The notes under the pieces: model-generated | Seen by the model: the letters and a program-made list of their open reading frames with translations, nothing else | The model's database searches: none | What the model was told of the DNA's origin: nothing | Source: an uncultured Treponema sp. | GTDB taxonomy: Bacteria; Spirochaetota; Spirochaetia; Treponematales; Treponemataceae | DNA length: 18,333 nt | Assembly: GCA_938039145.1 (NCBI GenBank) | Contig: CALHVG010000069.1 | Coordinates: forward strand, 1-18,333 | Reading direction: 5' to 3' | Made by a program: the position numbers and the translations under genes | In this document: one piece after another, positions 7,452 through 12,949 of the stretch | Numbering within the stretch: position 1 is the first letter of the stretch | How the letters are laid out: each line of letters begins with the position of its first letter

Positions 7452-8045
7452 ATGAAAAACAAGATTTATATTTTTATACCCTTAATTTTTATCTTTGTTG
7501 CTTGTGGATTTGATACAAACAAAGAATATACATGCGGAATTTATACGTTCAAATATATCGATAAACAATCCGTAAGTCTTTGTGAAGTGGGTTATAGTCA
7601 GAGAAATTCCGATACTTTGTATATTCCTAAAACAATTTACGGTAATAATGTTGTAAAAATTGAAAATATTGGCAGTGGTTCTGCAAAAAAAATAGTACTT
7701 CCGTCAACGGTAAAAAGTATTGGAAAAAGAGCCTTTAAGTGGTGTAAAAATATTGAAACCATTTCCCTTCCAGATGGACTAACGACAATCGAAGATGAAG
7801 TATTTTATGGGTGTTCTTCACTTAAAGAAATTACGCTGTCTGCAAGCGTAAAAAGTATTGGAAACAGTGCCTTTAGCGACTGTTCCGAACTGACTAACGT
7901 AATTTTTGCAGACACAAACTCCTGGTATGTTAAACAACATTACGACTCTTCCACATGGGCAAGTGTAAACGTTACCAATCCTGCAGCAAATGCAGAGTAC
8001 TTAAAATATACATATAACGATTACCGGTGGGAAAAAAGGCAGTAA
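7452..8045 (+). CDS. BspA-type leucine-rich-repeat lipoprotein
   Basis: A 197-residue protein. The ATG at 7452 is preceded by AAAGGAGA, which overlaps the stop of the caspase gene, so the two are very probably cotranscribed and perhaps translationally coupled. The signal peptide MKNKIYIFIPLIFIFVAC gives a lipidated Cys18. Residues about 60-150 are LRR_5 (Treponema pallidum/BspA type) repeats: KKIVLPSTVKSIGKRAFKWC, ETISLPDGLTTIEDEVFYGC and KEITLSASVKSIGNSAFSDC. The C-terminal part (TWASVNVTNPAANAEYLKYT, then YNDYRWEKR) is of the kind that ends many treponemal LRR lipoproteins. BspA-family proteins commonly bind host matrix or other bacteria. Here the repeat number is small, so a partner role to the protease is equally possible. 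Confidence 0.85.
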   Translation: MKNKIYIFIPLIFIFVACGFDTNKEYTCGIYTFKYIDKQSVSLCEVGYSQRNSDTLYIPKTIYGNNVVKIENIGSGSAKKIVLPSTVKSIGKRAFKWCKNIETISLPDGLTTIEDEVFYGCSSLKEITLSASVKSIGNSAFSDCSELTNVIFADTNSWYVKQHYDSSTWASVNVTNPAANAEYLKYTYNDYRWEKRQ

Positions 8046-8071
8046 CTCAAAATCGCCTGTGATTGTCATTT

Positions 8072-8142
8072 ACTTTCCCTCTTAAGCATGATGCAATGGA
8101 CTTGAACAATCTTATTGCATCTCTTTCGAGGGAAGTTTTTTT
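8072..8142 (+). terminator. long hairpin terminator closing the envelope block
   Basis: ACTTTCCCTC (8072-8081) pairs, with one bulge, with GAGGGAAGT (8128-8136), and within it GATGCAAT (8090-8097) pairs exactly with ATTGCATC (8114-8121). A run of seven T follows at 8136-8142. It is 27 bases after the LRR gene stop. Confidence 0.85.
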
Positions 8143-8208
8143 GCTATAAGCCTTTATTTCATGGGGCTGTCGAAAAAGTAATCGTTTTTAAAACACTCCC
8201 GCTTTATT

Positions 8209-8243
8209 GTGAAAAATATCTCGCTTCTATCCATATTTTTCAC
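8209..8243. repeat. perfect 11-bp inverted repeat
   Basis: GTGAAAAATAT (8209-8219) and ATATTTTTCAC (8233-8243) are exact reverse complements around a 13-base loop. It sits between two convergent terminators, so it is not needed for termination. It could be a protein site, a remnant of a small mobile element, or part of an untranslated RNA. The rest of 8143-8262 shows no gene. Confidence 0.5.
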
Positions 8244-8262
8244 CGGCTTGCAATCCTCACAT

Positions 8263-8293
8263 AAAAAACGCCCTCCGCTTAGCGAAGGGCGTT
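8263..8293 (-). terminator. pflB terminator
   Basis: On the minus strand AACGCCCT pairs with AGGGCGTT (arms 8286-8293 and 8267-8274), with a further CGC/GCG inside, and a run of T follows (A-run at 8263-8268 on the plus strand). It lies 31 bases beyond the pflB stop. Confidence 0.9.
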
Positions 8294-8323
8294 CCGTTTT
8301 ACCGATTTACTAAATCACAAGTC

Positions 8324-10681
8324 TTACAGAGAAGCGTGGCAGGTTCGGGCGATAACGTCGTCCTGCTGTTCTTTTGTAAGGTTTATGAAGCGAACTGCAT
8401 AGCCTGAAACGCGAACAGTGAAGTTTGCATATTCGGGTTTCTCGGGATGTGCCTGACAATCCCTGAGTTTTTCCACGCCGAACACGTTTACGTTCAGGTG
8501 ATGCGCTCCGACATGGCCGGAATCGGAATCTATATCAAAGTAACCGTCAAGCACGTTCACAAGATTTTCGATCCTTTCATCCTCGTTATGACCAAGAGCA
8601 CTCGGATTTATCGTCTGGGTGTTGGAAATTCCGTCCAAAGCGTACTCGTAAGGAAGTTTCGCAACGGAATTCAAGGACTTTATAAGACCCTTCGTTTCTG
8701 CACCGTAAGATGGGTTTGCACCCGGCGAGAACGGAGCTCCTGCAGGGCGACCGTTCGGAAGCGCACCAGTAGCCTTTCCGTATACCACATTTGATGTGAT
8801 TGTAAGAATGGACGTGGTAGGCTCCGCATTTCGATATGTACGGTGCTTCCTTATCATCGTCATGAACATTTTAAGAAGTTCAACAGCGATGGTATCCGCT
8901 CTGTCATCATCCTGTCCGTAGCGAGGATAGTCGCCTTCAACCGTGAAGTCCTTTACAAGCGTAACCGTATCGATAACGTTTCCGGCTTTGTCTTTAACCT
9001 CAACAGTCTCGCGGTTTACACGAACCTTTGCATATTTCATTGCGCAAAGAGAATCGACCACATGAGAGAATCCTGCGATACCGGTAGCAAAGGTGCGCTT
9101 TACGTTTGTATCTTCGAGCGCAAGTTCCTCGGCTTCGTAGTAATATTTGTCGTGCATATAGTGAATTGCGTTCAGCACATTCACGTAAACACCGGCAAGC
9201 CATTCGAGCATAGCCGTATACTTTCGCATGACCTCAGGATAATTCGAAGCATCGATTACGTCCGCAGTGATTGGCGCATATTCCGGTCCAATCTGAAGAC
9301 CTTTTTTCAAACATTCGTCTTTTCCGCCGTTGAAAGCATAGAGCAAAGCTTTTGCAAGGTTTGCGCGCGCTCCGAAGAACTGCATTTCTTTTCCGGTCTG
9401 TGTCGCAGATACGCAACAGCAGATAGAATAATCATCGCCCCAAACCGGTCTCATTACCTCATCGTTCTCATACTGGATAGAAGATGTGTCTATAGAAATC
9501 TTTGAAGCGTATCGTCTGAAGTTCTCAGGAAGCCTCTTTGAGTAAAGAACAGTGATATTCGGCTCCGGTGAAGGTCCCATGTTCTCCAATGTGTGAAGGA
9601 AGCGGAAGTCGTTCTTTGTAACCATAGAGCGACCGTCCTGACCGAGACCTGCAAGTTCAAGTGTAGCCCAAATCGGATCGCCTGAGAAAAGCTGGTTGTA
9701 AGATTCCACGCGGGCAAATCGAACCATGCGGAACTTCATTACAATGTGGTCGACAAGTTCCTGTGCCTCTTCCTCGGTGAGAGTTCCGTTTTTCATATCT
9801 CGTTCGATGTAAATGTCAAGGAATGTTGAAACTCGACCCACGGACATCGCGGCTCCGTTCTGCGTCTTTACCGCACCAAGGTAGCCGAAGTAAAGCCACT
9901 GGAACGCTTCTCTTGCATTCTTCGCAGGCTGAGAAATGTCGAAGCCGTAGATTTTAGCCATTTCTTTCAAGCCCTTGAGAGCCTTAATCTGATCCGCAAC
10001 TTCCTCACGGAGACGGCAGACTTCTTCGGTCATCACTCCGTCGCCTACGTTCGCATGATCCTTCTGCTTTTCCTTGATAAGGAAATCGATTCCGTAAAGA
10101 GCGACACGTCGGTAATCTCCAACGATTCGTCCTCTACCGTAAGTGTCGGGAAGCCCCGTAAGAATATGTGCGGAACGAACAGCTCTGTGTTCAGCCGTGT
10201 ATATGTCGAAGACTCCCTGATTGTGCGTCTTGTGATATTCCGTGAAAATCTTGTGGAGTTCCGGATTCGGTTTGTATCCGTACATTTCCAAAGCCTGTTC
10301 AGCCATGTTGATTCCGCCGTAAGGCATGAACGCTCTCTTCAAAGGCTTGTCGGTCTGAAGTCCAACGACCTTTTCAAGTTCCTTTCCTTCCGGACAGATG
10401 TAGCCTGCCTCGTGAGAGGTAAGACCTGTAACGATGTCGGTGTCGAGTTCAAGAACACCGGAACGGTCTTTTCCGTCCAATCCGTGGGAAACCTTGTTGT
10501 GCTCTGCCTTCTGGAGTTTCTGAAGTTCCGCAAAAAGTTTTTCCGTCGCTTTTGTTGGACCTGCAAGGAAGGAACTATCACCTTCGTAGGCAGTGTAATT
10601 GTTCTGGATGAAGTCGCGAACATTGACTTCTTCTTTCCATGAACGACCTTCAAAGCCGTTCCATTCTTCTCTCTGGGTCAT
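8324..10681 (-). CDS. pflB: formate C-acetyltransferase (pyruvate formate-lyase)
   Basis: A 785-residue cytoplasmic glycyl-radical enzyme that converts pyruvate and CoA to acetyl-CoA and formate in anaerobic fermentation. The ATG at 10681 has a GAGGTG ribosome site (10692-10687). The catalytic cysteine region reads DDYSICCCVSATQTGKEMQF, where Cys422-Cys423 correspond to the usual Cys pair and Cys421 is an additional one. It is followed by the conserved FFGARANLAKALLYAFNGG. The glycyl-radical motif near the C-terminus is RVSGYAVRFINLTKEQQDD with Gly760. Length and landmarks match the PflB family (about 760 residues). The activating enzyme PflA is not in the window. It is transcribed alone, with its own terminator and a promoter at 10752-10724. 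Confidence 0.97.
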   Translation of the reverse strand: MTQREEWNGFEGRSWKEEVNVRDFIQNNYTAYEGDSSFLAGPTKATEKLFAELQKLQKAEHNKVSHGLDGKDRSGVLELDTDIVTGLTSHEAGYICPEGKELEKVVGLQTDKPLKRAFMPYGGINMAEQALEMYGYKPNPELHKIFTEYHKTHNQGVFDIYTAEHRAVRSAHILTGLPDTYGRGRIVGDYRRVALYGIDFLIKEKQKDHANVGDGVMTEEVCRLREEVADQIKALKGLKEMAKIYGFDISQPAKNAREAFQWLYFGYLGAVKTQNGAAMSVGRVSTFLDIYIERDMKNGTLTEEEAQELVDHIVMKFRMVRFARVESYNQLFSGDPIWATLELAGLGQDGRSMVTKNDFRFLHTLENMGPSPEPNITVLYSKRLPENFRRYASKISIDTSSIQYENDEVMRPVWGDDYSICCCVSATQTGKEMQFFGARANLAKALLYAFNGGKDECLKKGLQIGPEYAPITADVIDASNYPEVMRKYTAMLEWLAGVYVNVLNAIHYMHDKYYYEAEELALEDTNVKRTFATGIAGFSHVVDSLCAMKYAKVRVNRETVEVKDKAGNVIDTVTLVKDFTVEGDYPRYGQDDDRADTIAVELLKMFMTMIRKHRTYRNAEPTTSILTITSNVVYGKATGALPNGRPAGAPFSPGANPSYGAETKGLIKSLNSVAKLPYEYALDGISNTQTINPSALGHNEDERIENLVNVLDGYFDIDSDSGHVGAHHLNVNVFGVEKLRDCQAHPEKPEYANFTVRVSGYAVRFINLTKEQQDDVIARTCHASL

Positions 10682-10723
10682 ATTTGCACCTCTCGTTTAA
10701 TTAGTTTATCTCTAGCTGGTTAA

Positions 10724-10752
10724 ATAATACTCCAAAAAAAATTGAATTACAA
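10724..10752 (-). promoter_or_regulatory. pflB sigma70-type promoter
   Basis: On the minus strand, TTGTAA (10752-10747) and TATTAT (10729-10724) are separated by exactly 17 bases, giving 4/6 and 5/6 matches to the consensus. The predicted start is near 10717, leaving a leader of about 35 bases that contains the GAGGTG ribosome site. Confidence 0.6.
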
Positions 10753-10771
10753 CAATAGGAAAATCGAAAAA

Positions 10772-10787
10772 ACGCTATATTTAGCGG
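10772..10787. promoter_or_regulatory. NrdR-box-like palindrome upstream of pflB
   Basis: ACGCTATATTTAGCGG matches 14 of 16 bases of ACGCTATATATAGCGT, the palindrome in the nrdD promoter. Its centre is about 62 bases upstream of the predicted pflB start, a position typical of activator sites. No second copy lies 31-32 bp away, so it lacks the pairing expected for NrdR. Confidence 0.45.
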
Positions 10788-10832
10788 ATTTTGGCATAGT
10801 TACCACCAAAAAAGCCCAAGAGGAAAGGGCAG

Positions 10833-10862
10833 ATTTTCATAAAATGCATAAATTATGAAAAT
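10833..10862. repeat. perfect 10-bp inverted repeat upstream of pflB
   Basis: ATTTTCATAA (10833-10842) and TTATGAAAAT (10853-10862) are exact reverse complements with a 10-base spacer. The position, about 115-145 bases upstream of the predicted pflB start, and the one-turn spacing would fit a dimeric regulator site. The AT-richness makes chance possible. Confidence 0.4.
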
Positions 10863-10918
10863 TCCGGACAAATAGTAACTTTTTTGCATAAATTTACAAA
10901 AATCGAAAAAATGTCATT

Positions 10919-11236
10919 GGGCGAAGCAATTATCGATTTGTTCAGATTGTTACGCGGAGTGCTTCGCCCTCAAGTTTTGTACACAAAACTTGTTTTAACG
11001 GGATGGACGATTTTTATTTATCTTGGGCGAAGCAATTATTATTATGTTCAGATTATTACGCTTAGTGCTTCGCCTTCTAGTTTTGTATACAAAACTTGTT
11101 TTAATGGGACGGTCAGTTTTTAGTTATCCAGGGCGAAGCGGTTATCTATTTGTTCAGATATTACGCTTCGTGCTTCGCCCTCAAGTTTTGTACACAAAAC
11201 TTGTTTTAATGAGACGGTCAGTTTTTACTGATCCAG
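10919..11236. repeat. tandem array A: three 106-bp units of two inverted repeats
   Basis: GGGCGAAGC begins units at 10919, 11025 and 11131, exactly 106 bp apart. Each unit has GGGCGAAGC, a loop of about 33 bases containing TTCAGAT, the complementary GCTTCGCC(C) (10961-10969, 11067-11074, 11172-11180), then a tight palindrome with arms CAAGTTTTGT and ACAAAACTTG (10971-10992, 11077-11098, 11182-11203; slightly altered in the middle copy), and a T-rich tail. A truncated fourth start (GGGCG at 11236) leads into array B. Open frames across it are translations of the repeat and have no ribosome sites. Confidence 0.9.
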
Positions 11237-11252
11237 GGCGCACACTCGACCA

Positions 11253-11686
11253 GTCACCGGATTAAGTATGCGTCAAAATGTCCTTCCACAAGATGAACAG
11301 CCCAGTTTTACAAGTTTGCCATCGGCAAACTTGGGGCGGACATACAACCAATTATCAGATTTAGTATGCGTCAAAATTTCCCTTCCACAAGATGAACAGC
11401 CTAGTTTTGCAAGTTTGCCATAGGCAAACTCGGGGCGGACATACGACAAATTATTGGATTAAGTATAAGTTAAAATGTCCCCAACAAGATGAACAACACA
11501 TCTTGCACGAATCGAGCGTTTCGCTCGATTCGTGGGGCGGACATACAACCAATTACCGTATTAAGTATACGTAAAAATGTCCCACCACAAGATGAACAGC
11601 CCAGTTTTACAAGTTTGCCATCAGCAAACTTGGGGCGGATATACAACCAATTACCGGATTAAGTATAAGTTAAAATGTCCGCCCCC
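11253..11686. repeat. tandem array B: four 97-103 bp units with exchangeable hairpin stems
   Basis: GATGAACA recurs at 11292, 11391, 11488 and 11591. Each unit holds a tight hairpin followed by GGGGCGGA(C/T)AT, a spacer with CAATTA..GGATTAAGTAT, and then AAAATGTCC, which can pair back with GGACAT. Hairpins: CAAGTTTGCC/GGCAAACTTG at 11311-11333, a nearly identical one at 11410-11432, CACGAATCGAGCG/CGCTCGATTCGTG (13 bp) at 11506-11534, and CAAGTTTGC/GCAAACTTG at 11610-11632. The last unit ends in ATGTCCGCCCC, directly abutting the era stop codon. The third unit has a completely different stem inside conserved flanks. Confidence 0.9.
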
Positions 11687-12619
11687 TTATATAAGTCTGT
11701 TCAGCGTGTTGTCGTGCTGCCGCCAGTTTTTGTCTACTTTTACCTGCAAATCAAGTTCCACTTTGAACGGAAAGACATCCCGTATCTTCTCCATCGAAGC
11801 AAGCCGAATTTCTTTTATCATGGAAGCGCCTTTTCCTATGGCTATGCATTTTTGGCTTTCTCGCTCCACGCACAAAAACGCGCGCACCCAAATCTTGCCG
11901 TTTTCGCCGCGCTTTTCCAAATCTGCGACATTCACATAAAGACAATGGGGCAATTCCTGCGAAAGTCTGTTTATCGCCTCGCCCCGAATTATTTCAGAGA
12001 TTCGGAATTCTATATTTTGGTCTGTGTACATATCTTCATCGTACAAAGGCGGATGAACAGGCGCAATCTTGTATAACGCTTTAAGAACGTCGTCTATGCC
12101 TTCGTCGTTTTTAGCGGACATTTCAAAAATTCTCTCCTCAGGAAGCGAGGAAATGTTTTCCATCACGAACGCTTTTGTATCCGCGGCTTTTGCACCTTTT
12201 GCATCGATTTTGTTCAATGCGACCACAAGCCGGTCCGCATATTTTTTAGCCAGCGAAATATTCAGTTTTTCTTCGTCACCCGGACTTCTGGTTGTGTCAA
12301 GAATGTACAGAACGCAATCCGCACCATCCAGCTGTTCTTCCGTAACGGATTTCAACCGGAGATTCAGTTTTTTTTCCGAATCGTGGTAGCCCGGAGTATC
12401 AACAAACACCAGCTGCCCAAAGGAAGTGTTCACGATTCCCCGGATGGCATTTCTGGTTGTCTGCGGCACGGGAGAAACGATGGACACAGGCTCGCGGCAA
12501 GCCGTATTCCAAAACGTGGATTTTCCGGCGGACGGACGACCTAAAATCGTTACGAGCGCAGCCTTGTCGCCTATTCCAAGAGCGTTTTTTTCTACATTCA
12601 AAGTATTGTTCTCATTCAT
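11687..12619 (-). CDS. era: GTPase Era
   Basis: A 310-residue GTPase that binds 16S rRNA near its 3' end and acts in 30S subunit maturation at the inner membrane. G motifs: GRPSAGKS (27-34, where many Era proteins have GRPNVGKS), TTRN (G2), DTPG (G3), NKID (G4) and SAK (G5). The C-terminal KH domain carries IGKGASMIKEIRLASMEKI and ends VKVDKNWRQHDNTLNRLI. The start was put at the ATG at 12619; an in-frame TTG at 12649 would only add ten residues. No Shine-Dalgarno sequence precedes either. Instead an extended -10 ends seven bases before the ATG, suggesting a leaderless message. The stop codon touches repeat array B. Confidence 0.95.
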   Translation of the reverse strand: MNENNTLNVEKNALGIGDKAALVTILGRPSAGKSTFWNTACREPVSIVSPVPQTTRNAIRGIVNTSFGQLVFVDTPGYHDSEKKLNLRLKSVTEEQLDGADCVLYILDTTRSPGDEEKLNISLAKKYADRLVVALNKIDAKGAKAADTKAFVMENISSLPEERIFEMSAKNDEGIDDVLKALYKIAPVHPPLYDEDMYTDQNIEFRISEIIRGEAINRLSQELPHCLYVNVADLEKRGENGKIWVRAFLCVERESQKCIAIGKGASMIKEIRLASMEKIRDVFPFKVELDLQVKVDKNWRQHDNTLNRLI

Positions 12620-12626
12620 GGAGCGG

Positions 12627-12635
12627 ATTATAGCA
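12627..12635 (-). promoter_or_regulatory. extended -10 element of era
   Basis: On the minus strand the sequence is TGCTATAAT (12635-12627), a perfect extended -10, followed by CCGCTCC and then the era ATG at 12619. The start of transcription expected 7-8 bases after the -10 falls on the ATG itself. No good -35 is seen 17 bases upstream, as is common for extended -10 promoters. Confidence 0.55.
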
Positions 12636-12798
12636 CATACACTTGCCAAACATAAATATACAAATCAGAAAATTAATTTTAGATTCGTTCAATAAAAAGC
12701 AAAAACGCTTCTTCCATATAAAGGATTTTTTCCCGTCCGCATAAAACCGACATTCTAAAATTTTTCTAAAATTCATAAAAAAACCGTTGCGCTTATTG

Positions 12799-12827
12799 TT
12801 GACGCGTAACGCTATTCGTAGTATAGT
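12799..12827 (+). promoter_or_regulatory. nrdDG sigma70-type promoter
   Basis: TTGACG (12799-12804) and TATAGT (12822-12827) are separated by exactly 17 bases, matching the consensus at 5/6 and 5/6. The predicted start is near 12834, giving a leader of about 115 bases before the nrdD start. Confidence 0.75.
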
Positions 12828-12856
12828 CAAAAACACAAAGACGCTATATATAGCGT
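12809..12856 (+). promoter_or_regulatory. pair of NrdR-box-like sites over the nrdDG promoter
   Basis: The second box (12841-12856) is the perfect palindrome ACGCTATATATAGCGT, whose centre CTATATATAG equals that of the NrdR consensus acaCwAtATaTwGtgt. The first box (12809-12824), ACGCTATTCGTAGTAT, matches it at 11 of 16 bases and overlaps the promoter spacer and -10. Their starts are exactly 32 bases apart, the known three-turn spacing of paired NrdR boxes. This points to repression of the anaerobic reductase by NrdR; nrdR itself is not in the window. Confidence 0.65.
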
Positions 12857-12863
12857 CTTTTTT
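12837..12863 (+). terminator. 24-bp palindrome with T-run at the start of the nrdDG leader
   Basis: Arms AAAGACGCTATA (12837-12848) and TATAGCGTCTTT (12849-12860) form a perfect palindrome followed by TTT at 12861-12863. As RNA this is a 10-bp stem with a UAUA loop and a U-tail, beginning about three bases after the predicted transcription start. It contains the second NrdR-like box, so it may act as DNA operator, as attenuator, or both. Confidence 0.45.
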
Positions 12864-12949
12864 AGCGATTCTAACAGAACGTACGGATATCTGCCTTTGC
12901 GGTATATTTGTATGAAAATCATAGAATTAAAATAAAAGAGGTGGGAAAA

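Noticed and set aside
8843..9505. 220-codon plus-strand ORF opposite pflB
   Set aside because: It lies wholly within the well-supported pflB gene, and its translation shows no domain or ribosome site.
10884..11265. Overlapping plus-strand ORFs of 79-80 codons across array A
   Set aside because: They translate the 106-bp repeats, have no ribosome sites, and encode near-copies of one another because of the repeat; no family is recognisable.
11253..11686. CRISPR array or integron attC array
   Set aside because: The intervening segments are themselves conserved, so there are no unique spacers; no cas genes or integrase are present; and I could not find the paired RYYYAAC/GTTRRRY core sites of attC.
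12612..12836. Minus-strand 74-codon ORF overlapping the start of era
   Set aside because: It has no ribosome site, starts at a non-ATG codon or an unsupported ATG, and covers the era and nrdD promoter region; its composition is that of AT-rich intergenic DNA.
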